Assembly (NCBI GenBank): GCA_025200525.1
Contig: CM045758.1
Span: 66,524,598 to 66,588,597 of the forward strand
Direction of reading: 5' to 3'
Source: Camellia lanceoleosa
Taxonomy: Eukaryota > Streptophyta > Magnoliopsida > Ericales > Theaceae
DNA: 64,000 nt
In this document: piece after piece, positions 12,020 to 23,905 of the stretch
How the letters are laid out: the number at the start of each line of letters is the position of its first letter
How positions within the stretch are numbered: position 1 is the stretch's first letter
Notes under the pieces: model-generated
Told to the model about the DNA's origin: nothing
The model's input: only the letters and a program-made list of their open reading frames with translations
Databases searched by the model: none
Program-made: the position numbers and the translations under genes

Positions 12020-14265
12020 TTAAACTTCAATAAAACTACACTCCGGACTTGGCTTTGAACATGAACTTGATTCTGAAACAACTACACATGAAACATGATA
12101 CAACAAAAACAAGTGAAGTGAAGATAATGAATTTTGAATAATACAAAATAAATAAAATTTAAAACAAAATAAATCATTATATATATTACCCGAATTATAT
12201 TGTTGTTCAAATTGTTCAACATTATCCATTGGTTGTCGAAGACATATTGGAATGTTACTTTGAAGCTAATTTTGTGCACAAATAAGAACCTCCACTATCT
12301 TGGGAGCAAATGAACTACAGAATGGATCAACTATACAACCTCTTGTACTAAAAGCCGACTCAAAAGTAACAGTGGAAACAAATATAGCCAACACATCTTG
12401 TGCTACAAGTGATAACACCTTATACTTTGTTGCATTAACCTTCCACCACTACAAGATATCAAATTGAGCATTCTTGGCACCTTTCTCAATATCACCCAAG
12501 TACTTATCCAATTTCGACTTACTCCCAGTACAAAATTGCACCTTCAAAAATGAGTTAAATTGAGAGTTCACAATAGAGTATGGGTCATCTACATCTACCA
12601 CCATATCCTATGTTTTATTCACATTGGAGGCTTGCATATTTGTTGAATCAAGTGTGGCATAATGATCATATAATCGATTCAAATAATTTTTTACCTTGTC
12701 TAACATTTCTTTTACTTTCAACACATCTCTACCAAACATTTGGGAAAAACAAAATTCCAAAAATGTCATTTTTCTTCAAAGATCAAGCACAACCGCAACA
12801 TACAAAAGGAGATTGATTTTATCCCCATTCCCCAATACTAGTCAAACTTCTCTTTCATTCTCTTTGCCATTGAATACAAAATAAGATCATTTTCTTTGAT
12901 TAATTGTCCAATCATGTTTTCAATCACAAAAATTTCAGCGTAGAATGTATTTTAAATAACAAACAAAGACCTAGAAAATCTCTTTGTTGCTTTGTAAAAC
13001 ATTTTAAGAAATTTCACAAATGCTCTACAATTATCGCAATCCACTATTTTAGGCATCTCTCTCCTATCACCTCCTTCATTATCCAAGAAGTAATGTTTAT
13101 AATTGTAGTCCTCCTTACCCATTCTTTGAAAGTCACTCTCAAATATTTCTGCCGTCTCCAACATAAGATATGGGGAATTCCATTGTGTTGGCACATTTAG
13201 GAACAAGAGACTCTTACTCACAATATTCAAATTTTCCACATACTTTTTAAAAGTGTCAAGCCAGTTTAGAGAAGACCTCACATACCTCACTGCATACCTC
13301 ACATTTGCAATACAAGAATCAAGATCCTTTAATCCATCACCCACAATGAGATTCAGAATATGCGCACAACAATGCATATGTAAAAAGTCATGGCCCAAAA
13401 CAGTTCATTTCCACAATTTTGTGCGTCTTTTCAAGAATCTAATGGTTTGATTATTAGAATTCACATTATCAATAGTTAAAGTAAAAATGCCATCAATCTT
13501 CCACTCATTTAAGTGTGACTCAATTTTTTTACTAAGAGTTTCTCCTTTGTGGTCTTTAACTTGACAAAAATTTATGATCCTCTTTTGTAATTTCCAATCA
13601 TCATCAATTAAATGTGCTGTTAGCCACATATAACACAAATTTTGTATGGAAGTCCATGTGTCTATGGTAAAACAAATTCTACGCCCCTTCATCATTTTCT
13701 TCAACATCTCCTTTTCATTGGTGTATATGTCTACAATGTCCCTGGCAATGGTATGTCAAGATGGGATCTTGAACTTGGGTTGCATAACATTACAAAACCT
13801 TTGAAATCCAACCCACTCCACAAATTTAAAGGGTAATTCATCAATTACTAGCATCTCGGCAAGAGACCTTCTAGCAACTTCTATAGAAAATGATGTAGCC
13901 ACAACATTAATAATCTCATCACCTTCTCTAGGTTTAAATTGCAATGTTTGTTGCCCCTGAGTATCTCTATATGGATATTTTGTACAATGGTTATAATGAC
14001 TTAATAAATTACTTATTCCATGAGTTTTAGAGCCTGCCATATATTCTTTCTTCCAATACTTCCACATAGCCCTATCTTTCCCATCAATACTGTTAATCTT
14101 TTCAAAATGATCCTAAACCTTTGCTGGTTTTCTCCCACTAGTAATATTTTTGGCCCTAGGCAGTTTAGGAGAGAGAGCATTAGGTTGGGTAGAGGGGGAA
14201 ATAGAAGATGATTTAGGTTCAACATTAGGACTTGCAAGAAATGTCTCTTCACCTAGAGGATCCAT
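12020..14265 (-). pseudogene. hAT transposase (BED zinc finger, RNase H-like core, hATC), broken
   Basis: The start at 14265 gives MDPLGEETFLASP. An N-terminal BED finger follows (KYWKKEYMAGSKTHGISNLL, then HYNHC), but the two expected Cys now read Trp and Trp. The core shows ICFTIDTWTS and LTIDNVNSNN, the usual places of the first two acidic residues, then MHCCAHILNLIVGDGL. The C-terminal dimerisation domain reads VLAIFVSTVTFESAFSTRG and IVDPF. Stops interrupt it: one in place of the residue before WWKVN near 12452 and one at 12266-12268 after LICAQN. Frameshifts occur near 14100 and in the poorly readable region 12500-12950. A small last exon ending in CSFIEV (stop 12020-12022) may follow an intron. 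It would have cut and pasted its own element; it is not functional. Confidence 0.9.
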
Positions 14266-15111
14266 AACCAAAAGTTTATCAAGTAAACTGTCAAATACCA
14301 ATAATAAATTAATAAAAAGCCATAGAAGGCACATTGCACATGAGATGTGTGAAAACAGGCAAAGGAAGAATGATTTGTCTTTCAAAGTAACTCTCTTTCA
14401 TTGACAATAACAAGCAAAGAGACTCATAAACAAGAAATCAAATACAACCTAACCCCAGATAACAAGTCTCTTTTCATCAAATAAGTGTCAAAATCCTAAA
14501 AGATGCAAACTGATGACAAATTCATATAAACAAGTAGGGAAGAGAAGTAATAAAATAATTTGACACATCTGAAAGACAAAGTTATTCATTAAAGAGAACC
14601 TTCATATATTATTATACAAGCACAGAAGCGGCACAACTATATAACCCAGAAACAACCCAGAAATCAAATATAACCCAAAAACAAGCAACTCTTTCTTAAT
14701 CATACAGGCCAGATAGCAGAAAGATTAAAAACCACTAAAATTAGATAAACAAGAAAACGAATACCCAGAGATCTACAGTAACACACTAAACAAAATGAAC
14801 TGGTACTAAATTTTACCAAATGCAACAAAAATTGAGAAAAACAAGCAAGATATATATGTGTGATTAGGTCTATCCGAACGAAGCCCTAAGTATGGAAAAA
14901 ATAATCTGAAGCCCTAATTAGTAATTACTAAAAAAGTTATAAAAAAAAAAAAGCACAGAACACATTCAAATCAAAAAGATCCATCAAAGAGAAGAAAAGA
15001 ATAGAAGAATACCTTCAAATCGATGCTTCGATCACTACTCACCTTCATTGTGGTTGATCGCCAATTCTCGTTTGCCACCACTGTCATTGATCGCCGCTCG
15101 TTGCTCGCCTC

Positions 15112-15114
<3 letters not shown>

Positions 15115-15154
<40 letters not shown>
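15115..15154. repeat. (GA)n microsatellite in hAT 5' leader
   Basis: About 20 GA units. On the transposase strand this is a CT tract upstream of the start codon, the same layout seen in the LTRs of this window. Confidence 0.95.
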
Positions 15155-15158
<4 letters not shown>

Positions 15159-15423
15159 TGTCGAAGAATCTAGGCTAGGGCTACAAAACGTGAAATGAAA
15201 TAAAAGGGGGGCAAGACAGAGGGACAAAAGGCAAAAAAAAAGTGGGGGTAAGTCGATCAAGTAAGTGAATAAAAGTGGCTGCATACCTGCGACCCGACCC
15301 GACCTGAATCCGTGAAAATGGAAATTCTAAACCCGTATCCATCTACCATGTGTCACGCATCCACCCAAAATGTGTCGGGTTGGGTCGGGTGTGGCGGGTT
15401 GGAGCATCCGCTGCTCACCCCTA

Positions 15424-15720
15424 GTTTATGGTATAAATGAATTGTGATTTGAGCGGCCACTTCATTTGGCAACTATATATTTTAGCCAAAAATCAAAAAG
15501 TCGCTATAAGTTGTCATATCACTCTCTCTACTTTTTTACAAATCTTTTCATAAAAAGCTAAAAGTTACTAAAATAGCATTTTCCCAAACGAGACCGCATT
15601 TATAAGAGTTGTTAAAAATATCAATTGTGACATAACAAGTACTATTAAAAAAAAGCATATAGTTGCATTTTTTAGATTGTAATATTTTTTTAATAGCGCT
15701 TGGTAGTGTCACGAATATTG
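15424..15720. repeat. Repeat sequence hosting hAT and element F, left part
   Basis: No gene. After the hAT TSD the sequence continues (gtataaatgaattgtgatttg...) and ends in agcgcttggtagtgtcacgaatattg at the F insertion. Similar strings (gcgcttggtat, gtgtcac) occur right of F from 51377, so both sides probably belong to one older repeat, possibly CACTA-type. Confidence 0.45.
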
Positions 15721-15725
15721 TCTAC

Positions 15726-15853
15726 TAATCGGTGCCTAAATATTACACATTTGGCCCATTAACATAAGTTTTATTAGTCCATTTATTTGTATTATTTTAT
15801 AATTTTGTATAATATTATGTGTTTTCATACATTTTAAATATTTGTATATAAAT
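15726..15853 (+). mobile_element. Element F 5' LTR, first 128 bp
   Basis: TAATCGGTGCCTAAATATTACAC aligns with the F 3' LTR start TGATCGGAGCCTAAAC at 50052. The match continues through cccattaacat, tttattagt and aatattatgtg to tatataaatt, where G2 interrupts it. It is preceded by tctac (15721-15725), identical to the five bases after the F 3' LTR. Confidence 0.85.
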
Positions 15854-18800
15854 TGTTTCACGCCCTAAAAAATTTACACAGTCTAGATCCACTAACTTCC
15901 ATTATTTAATATAAATGTAAGTAAATCACAATGTTAACATCATCTTCAAATCTCCAACATTTGTAATTCACTAACCATCAAGAGATTTACAAAAGAATGC
16001 CCCACATGCGGTTATATATTCAACATTCCTAAAATATGAATCTATAGCATGTAGCAAGGAAGTTTAGTATGAATTAATGCCCTCAAGGGCTACAAATTTC
16101 AAGGCTTAAGTCCGGTTATACAAAAGTGGTTTTAAACCCATACACATAAAGCCGTTGGCTTGTCAAATATAATTACAACAAAAGAAAAGAGCCTTGTGCT
16201 CTCAAAACATATCCCACACCTCTAACACGGCGGGATCACCACATCCTTTCCCGCACAAAATCCCATAGGGGTGAGCACAAAGCGCAGTAGGAAAATCTTC
16301 ACAAAGTATATATATTCCATACAATTTCATGGAATGAGTGCATATGCTATGCTATGTTCAAAAACATACATCTCTACCTTTTGAAAACCTTTATGCACAA
16401 TGTAATCTTGAGAATTTAATAATTCGATAATTTCAATGCAGTTTAAAGGGGCGGTAAATACTACTCAAGCAAATCCCCAAGGCTAGTGTCTGCAAGTAGG
16501 CTTATCAGACACTATCAAATCCTACTTGTAGACACTCCATTTTTGACCGCCCTTATGACTTGGGCGCCACTGATTGCGTCTCCAACGACGAATGTGTATG
16601 CTTGTCAAATGCTCAAAGTCTTCAGTAGAATGCCTCAGCTTTGAGCCTCAAAACCCTATGAACCTCTTGCCTTGTTTTTGGACCAAAACAGCAGTTTTTC
16701 ATGCCTAAAACAATAATTGGTTTGGTACTCCTTTCCATTAGAGGACTTAAAGCTCACTTTTGGACTTAATGAACTAAAGAATGGGGGGTAATTAAAATGA
16801 AGTAATAAAATTGGGATTAAAAGTGATGCAAGATAAAATCAACTTGGGTTCAATCGGATGTTAATTAAACCCATTGAGTCTTGAGTCGTTTCATACTTGT
16901 TGGTGACGTAAACTGTTCAAGAGTCAATGTCAACCACTTCCCTTGATCAATCCATGATAACAAGGGGGTTTTGAGAGTCTTTAAATTGTGCATTTATTGA
17001 ATTGTGTCCCTTGGTTCATAAGTCATCACGCAATGAAATTGCGCCGATTGATGCTTTGTGAATCAAAGCATACCCTTCCTTTAACCTGTTTGCTAATAAG
17101 GAGAGGTAGGATGGACAAACATCCCCTGAGAATACTTTGGTTTGTGCTCTGTTTATCCTCTGTTGCTGCAGGATAGAACCCACATTAGTGGCCGGCAGGC
17201 CACTTCTTCTGGACAGCAACCCACTATTAGTGGCCTACCAGCCACTACTTTTGGGTTGCCGGCGACTTTTTTCCAAGCAGACAGTGCCCTTTTTCCAGTA
17301 GAGCAGAGTAGAAGTTGAGGTGAAAAATAGTGCATTTTTTTTTTTCCCAATTGTGACTGAGTAACAAAGGCATTCCGGTAGCAAAACGGAGAGCATTATC
17401 GGGTGAAAATTCGCATCCATGCATGAGCCATCCCTCGATCCTCGGGATCCGTGAAATGAAATGTTGTAATAATATTAGTGTTGTCCTTGAAGTAGTGGAT
17501 TTGTAACTAATTAGTTAGAATAGCTAGTTAGCCTTGTATTTATTTAATCAACTAGAATAATTGATTGAATTTTCGTGTTGTAATAATTAGTTAGCATAGC
17601 TAATTTGTTCATTCGGTTTGTAATAGTTAGTTAATTAGGTAATTAGCTTAGCTAGGTTATTCATTCGGACCCTCCTGTGCGGAGGCCAAACATGTAATAA
17701 TGTGTATGTCTTCCAACCCCACGTCTTTCTCCTTTTTATTTATCTACTTATGATTGATAGAATAGAACATCATGTTTCTTTTAGCATACTCCATGTTTGC
17801 ATCCACTTGTCTTGCATGTATCGAGGCTCTAATCATTCTAACAATGCGTTATTGTTTAAATACTTCTTTAAAAAGGTGCTTAAACCGCATGCTATCAAAT
17901 TTACTCACATGTAATAAATTAGTAGCCGAGCCTATTAGTTACATATCACATGTGTTGCATTAGTCATGGTGCATTAGTTAGGAACATGTATGTTTTCTAA
18001 CTCTTTGTTTCTTTTGGCTCACCTCAGAGTATTAGGTGAGCATTTTTGCTTTAGTATCTTGCATGATTATGATTGTTGTCTAGTATGCTTGCCATAAGGC
18101 TAATTACTTAAGTGTTAAACTGCTTGAATGTCTGTGGATGAAGGCTAATTGCTTGAATTGGAATAATTTGAGTAATATTATATGCGATCACTTTTTCAAG
18201 TGGTACATGTTTAAACACTTTTCAAAAACAAACATGAAATTAAAGTGTTTCAATTTTTGCAAATTAGTTTATTCTTGTGTGGGCATCACATAGTAACAAC
18301 AGCCTAATAATCGGAACAAGAGCATATAATGTAAATGAGATTCGCATCATGATTAGTAGAGGCCGATCTTTGATCGGGCGAGCGGAGGTACTCAATTCAT
18401 GACCTTCCCCTCTTGTATCTAAGTTCTCGAGCCGAGACAATCTTGGTGATGACAAACACATGGCTTTTGGCACGAGTCATGGGTTTTCTAAATTTCTCAA
18501 AAATATTTAGGTGGCGACTCTGTATCTAGCAACGCAGTCTATTTTTGACATTTTAATTCAAAATCAATTTTCCAAAAGATTTACAGGATTTGGACTCTTT
18601 GGTGTTTATCTATTTCACATTGCACTTGTGGAATCAGATTTAGAACCGCGAGAGTCCGAACTGTAGGGCTAGTTGAAATTGAAAAAATCACGAAAAGTCG
18701 AGCTACATTACCTTACCGGCTTCTAACAGGAGGGCTTAGGCACCTGCACGCATGTGCTTCTGGTCTTACACCAAGGACACTTGGTCCAACTTAATTCTAA

Positions 18801-20304
18801 ACTACACCCCTGATAGGATTTTACACGGTATTTACCCCAAAAACAAATCAATATGATCTTGTTTAAAAAACAATTTTCTTTCTCAAAATAATACCTTTTT
18901 CCAATGCAAAATTCAAAATCCATTGCATTAATGACACAATGGTATGGCGATACAAATGTCCAATGCAATAATAAAGTTTCATTTAAACATCTCAACAATA
19001 CCAATCCAAAAGGTGGTGATAATTAAATCAAGTGCCAATGCAATATATTTCTATATCAATGCCTTGAAATTTCTCAATTTCTCAATTCATCCACACAATC
19101 CTCCATTGTGATCAAATTCCACATCTCTTATCAATATAACGTCATAGTATATCTTTCCAAGAGACAATATAACAATATCAACATTCATGCATTCTCCACA
19201 TGTTAAATATCATTTTTAGCATTTGGTCTTACCAAAATAACAACAACAAGCTATCGCTCAAGCTTTCTAATACTACAATTCCTCATTTTCTCATGAAATC
19301 TCTTCATTTGATACAACTATATAATTTCCTCCATCATTTACTCACATGGTAAATTATCAAGCATCAATTTGTCAATCTCAAATTGTTTTTCCAAAATTCC
19401 CAAATTCTAGGGTTTTCATCAAAACAAGGTGTTTGTTCCATTTTCGAAAAGATTTTTTCCAAAACAACACCCACACCTTAGGGAAAATAGATGAAATCAA
19501 CTCCAAACATCATCTAGGGTTCAACAACCCAAAATCATAACTCAAAACATGTATAAACTTCCAAAAATGTATATATAACTCAAAGATTATACCTACCTTA
19601 AGCTTTGGACATGAAGAGGATGAAAACCTAGAAATCAAGGTTGACAAAAACATAATCCAATTGGTTATAAACGTAGCCCTCATCGCCCTCTTCAATTTGG
19701 TGTAAGAAACCCCCTCAAACTCTTGAAGATTTGAACTAAATCTTAAAAAGAAATTGGATTTTTTGTTTGTTTTTAGAGAGAATGGAGAGAATAAATATAT
19801 ATATAGAGAGAGAGGGAGAGAAGAAAATTTGAGCTAAAAGCACTCTTAGCATCAGTTTTGAGAAAAAGAGCACGAAAATCGAGACAGACGTGCCTAGCGG
19901 AATTTACAATCCGCATGAGCGAAAATTTTATCCTCACATGTGGATTGCTCCAGAGAGCTGACTAGAAAATCCACTCAAAATCCGCTCGAGCGAGACCCAA
20001 AATTCACTCGAGCAATTTTCTGCCTAGAAAACACTAAAAATTTTAGAAAACTCTATAAGGATCCACTCGAGCGGATTCTAATTCCGTACGAGCAGTTTTG
20101 CCCAGAAACTCATAAAATAATTTTGCAAACCAAGGCAAGTTCTAATGCCCAAAACTCAAAGTTTTCAACCTGGAAAAGTTAAGAGAGGTTAAGTAAGAGT
20201 AAAAAGAAATTTCAACGACTCGAAATGATGAACAAAATATCGAAAGAAGTGCATACTACTCAACTACACAATACTATTCAAGCCCCAAAACCCAGGACAT
20301 CACA
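15854..20304 (-). mobile_element. G2 3' LTR (minus strand), split by an E-family LTR
   Basis: On the minus strand it starts TGTGATGTCC after a polypurine tract and ends in GGGCGTGAAACA. It matches the G2 5' LTR (28998-30606) closely from the outer end up to about 19600. An E-family LTR is inserted at 16527-18707. Without that insertion and its TSD the LTR would be about 2.27 kb. The promoter-side part holds CTCGAG motifs (19985, 20007, 20065), an AT/GA-rich patch (19795-19822) and a donor-like AAG|GTAGGT at 19596. Confidence 0.88.
16527..18707 (+). mobile_element. E-family LTR copy 2 (2.2 kb), solo, inside the G2 LTR
   Basis: It begins TGTAGACACTCC and ends GAGCTACA. Flanks ctact (16522-16526) and ttacc (18708-18712) each differ by one base from ctacc, which the uninterrupted G2 5' LTR shows at this site (aatcctaccttaccgg). 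It shares with copies 1 and 3 the opening ccatttttgacc, the segment cttccaaccccac with ttattt nearby, and the late ggtggcgactctgtatct. The middle (about 16690-17100) does not resemble the other copies and lacks their TATA region. Confidence 0.85.
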
Positions 20305-20305
20305 A

Positions 20306-20316
20306 CCTCCCCCCTT
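20306..20316 (-). other. Polypurine tract of G2
   Basis: The minus strand reads AAGGGGGGAGG directly before the TGTGATG start of the 3' LTR. Confidence 0.85.
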
Positions 20317-20689
20317 AGGAAATTTTGCCCTCGAAATTTGGTTACACCTTTCACCAACACATCCAAAGAATAGGAACAAAACAACAACAAGGCTCTAAGT
20401 GGTAACAACCACACTAATGACAAAATGAATCCACAATAACAACAATTCAGTTATAACATGAAGACTTCAATCTCAACAACATTTTACTATCATCATCAAA
20501 TCTTTCCACAGGCCAAGGCCACAATCCAACAACCACTAATAAGATAATCATAAGCATGAGTTCAACAACAATTGTAACAATTCTACAATAGTTCTCATGC
20601 TCAAAAGACAACAACAATCATAACAAGTGGTTTATGATTTCAACTACTTATTCTCAAACACAAGAGAAATTACAATCTAGAACAAATTA

Positions 20690-21850
20690 AGCATTCTCAA
20701 ACAAATTTGGATACTTAGAGCGGACTTCCGCCTCCCGTTCCCAATTTGCTTCCTTAAACCCATGGTGCCTCTACAACACCTTCACCAACGGTATGGTCTT
20801 ACCTCTCAACACTTGCTCTTGGGCATCTAAAATTTGAACCGGTCGCTCTTCGTAGGAGGCATCCTCATCTACCTCCAAATCAACCTAATCAGGTACATGT
20901 AAAGGGTTGGGTTCATAGTTCCTAACCATAGATACATGGAACACGTTCTGAACCCCAAAAATTTGTGGCGGTAAGGCCAAACGGTATGCCACTTCTACAA
21001 TTCGATCTAAAATCTCAAAAGGCCTAATAAACCTTGGAGACAATTTACCACTCTTACCAAATCTCATCAAACCCTGTCTCGGTGAGATTTTAAGAAACAT
21101 ATGGTCACCAACCTCAAAAGATAGAGGTTGTCTTCCCTTATCGACATAACTCTTTTGTCGGCTTTGAGTCGTAGCTAACCTCTTTCGAATGAAAGCAACT
21201 TTCTTGGCCGTCTCTCTAAAAATCTCCGGGCCCAACAACGGTGCATCACCCACCTCGGTCCAACAAACCGGTGATCTACAAGGTCGGCCATACAAGGCGT
21301 CAAATGATGTCATCTCGATACTAGCATGGTACTAATTGTTATAAGCGAACTCAATCAATAGTAGGTGCCTCTCTCAAGACCCCTTGAAATCAAGGACACA
21401 AGCTCTAAGCATGTCCTCCAAAATTTGAATGATACGCTCTGATTGTCCATCGGTTTGAGGATAGTAAGCGCTGCTAAAGGTCAACTTAGTTCCTAACACC
21501 TCCTGAAAGCTTTGCCACAACCGGACAGTAAAACGAGAATATCTATCAGAGACTGGTCACAGGAACCCCATGAAGTCAAACTATGTCTTTAATGTACAAC
21601 TCTATCAAATGCTCAACTGAGTCACCGGTGTGCATCAGAATGAAGTACATAGACTTAGTCAATCTATCAACAATCACCCAAACGGCATCATTGCCGTGTT
21701 GTGTTCTAGAAAGCCCAATTACAAGGTCCATGGTAACACGCTCCCATTTCCACTCGGCTATTATTAAATGCCCACCACCATTTTGAAACAACCAAATTCC
21801 CAACAAAGACAAAGTTTTAGTTTCCAATTTTCATTCCAAAATACTTCAAT
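20690..21850 (-). pseudogene. G2 integrase with chromodomain, broken
   Basis: The N-side piece (21827 downward) carries WKWERVTMDLVIGLSRTQ with the first catalytic Asp, and VWVIVDRLTKS. After frameshifts, ALYGRPCRSPVCWTEVGD and RQPLSFEVGDHMFLKISP lead into the C-terminal domain (21313-20885). After one stop the chromodomain-like tail reads YEERPVQILD, LRGKTIPLVKVL, then WEREAEVRSKYPNL, which identifies a chromovirus of the Tekay/Del kind. The enzyme would have inserted element cDNA and the chromodomain would have tethered it to chromatin. The middle is too decayed for the second Asp and the Glu to be placed. No RT or RNase H is recognisable upstream. Confidence 0.85.
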
Positions 21851-23905
21851 TGATAACGCTCCCAACCATCACTTGACCAATGACACAATCGTTACGAATA
21901 GAATGGTAATCCTGTTACGGCATAGAAATAGAAAGCGTCAAACATGACAACAAGAAGTTCAACCAATAGCTGAAAATCACCCGAAAATTACATTCCATTA
22001 CCATAACTATGATATTTGCCAACCACCCATTACTACACTCCTTTAAATAAAACAAACTACCATGATCACCCCTATCTAGGGAATAATAACATAGATCAAA
22101 ACGTATACCCAGATAACACTCTGAACAAATGGTCTTAAGATATACACAAGATTTAAAACACCCAAAGATTAACTCGCCCCACTTTAGGAGAGTACCAAGA
22201 AAGGCTAAGTTCTCAATGTCACTTACAGAATTCTCACCCAGATAGCAGTCACTACATTGACCTCCTCAGTTAATAACACACTTAAAACTCCAACCATTAC
22301 TAACTCCATTCCCCATTTTCCCTCAATTATGTCTCCCAGAAACTTCACCTCACGAGTCTAAAATCACACTTCCCAAACTTAATTAATCAAGAAGAGACCT
22401 AAGCAGCGCAAATACTAACAAACCATTCACATGCTCAGGCCAAAGGAAGTAATTCGTACCAAATCTAGAACTTACAACAGATCCCGTTAACCGAGGACAA
22501 AAGGTCACCTTAACACCTAATCAGCTCTATAATTACTTCCAAAAATTTCCCTTAACTCTCTTAATGTCTCATTGCTCCCCAACTCAAAATATACCTATGA
22601 AATGAGCTACCCTAGTACAACTACCATATCTCTCAATTCTAATCAAACAAGTGATGAACATCTCGGGTTCATAACCCTCACCGCATAGATACAAAATACT
22701 CCTGTTCTGCGAACAAAGCTTGCAAAAAGGACTCTACCTTCAGTATAAGAAGCACACAACCAACTACGTCAACTCACTTCCGTATCTCATCAATCCAAAA
22801 CAAGAGTGAATCCATAATTAACAGCAACCACCATAAGACAAAACTAACTACCCTGACTAGGAATAATTTTCTATAAAAGAAACTCAAGTCACTTCACGCC
22901 AACCACTCTTAACTACCCCAAATACCAATACTATCCACTCTCAATGACCTAATAATGAATTCTTGAAGATGTACTAAGGACACCGATTCACCTAACTCAT
23001 TTCTTGGTATGATAACAACAACACCTTACCCTACACCTATCCATTAGATTCAAACACTTCATCCATTCAACCACTATCCTCTCTTAGCACCAAGGCGACA
23101 ATATTCCAACACCAAACACTCTTACGTGGGGTTCTACAACCTCTCCCATACCCTTTCAAATCCAAGGTGGACTTCTCGAGGCCAAAATCCAAAATTTCCA
23201 TCGCAGAACAATAGATACCCCCAACGCAGATTACATACAAACACACTACACTGAAGACCGATGAGATCCATAATAGGCTTACTATCCACACTAATCTACA
23301 TGCATCCGACAACAATCATAACACTGCTCCTGTCACTACAAGACACAACCCTCTTATTCTCCCAAGAAGTCTCCATTGTCCACCCATTCTAAATCAATTT
23401 CAACCAAACACAAATTATTTAACATAGCAGACAATCCCTAAGTCAAAATAGGGCTCTCCGGCCATCATGTTCCCCAGTCAAAACTGCAATAGTTCATGTG
23501 TGTTAACATGAAGATTTTCGAATTCCACAACAACTCATCACGTTAAGGGGGAAACTCAAAATCACCACATATCCAACTCATAAAACATAAACAACCCACC
23601 ATATATACATACATAAACAAAAGTCATAATATTACCACGTTCTACACCATATCGGTTACAAAACAAAATGATCACATAATAATTACGATCGTCTACTCTC
23701 CAGTCACAAAACAAGGTAACCAAAACTAACTATCCAAAATAGTTGCAAGAAGACAACTAAGTTCACCCTTACCACGAGGGTCCTAAACCAGTGATAAGAC
23801 TCTATCCACATGGTTCCCCCCCAAAAAAAAAGAAGTCACCACTCGAGGTGCACACCATAACCCTCTGATAGTAACAGTCAATAACAGCACGATGCGAAGA
23901 CAACC
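21851..23905 (-). mobile_element. G2 internal non-coding region
   Basis: CA-rich on the + strand, with no recognisable pol or gag segment on either strand. It ends at the E-family insertion. Either the pol genes decayed beyond recognition or G2 was a large non-autonomous derivative that kept only integrase. Confidence 0.5.

Larger units (their letters stand above)
11348..15423 (-). mobile_element. hAT transposon (4.1 kb), RICESLEEPER-like, inactive
   Basis: Termini are TAGGGGTG and CACCCCTA. Flanking 8-mers atttatag (11340-11347) and gtttatgg (15424-15431) match at 6 of 8 positions, so the TSD is old. Subterminal regions carry repeated gcagat/gcggat motifs on the left and ggtcgggt/acccgacc motifs on the right. 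It encodes a broken transposase on the minus strand (12020-14265). The stretch 14266-15110 would hold its 5' leader and has no other gene. Confidence 0.92.
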
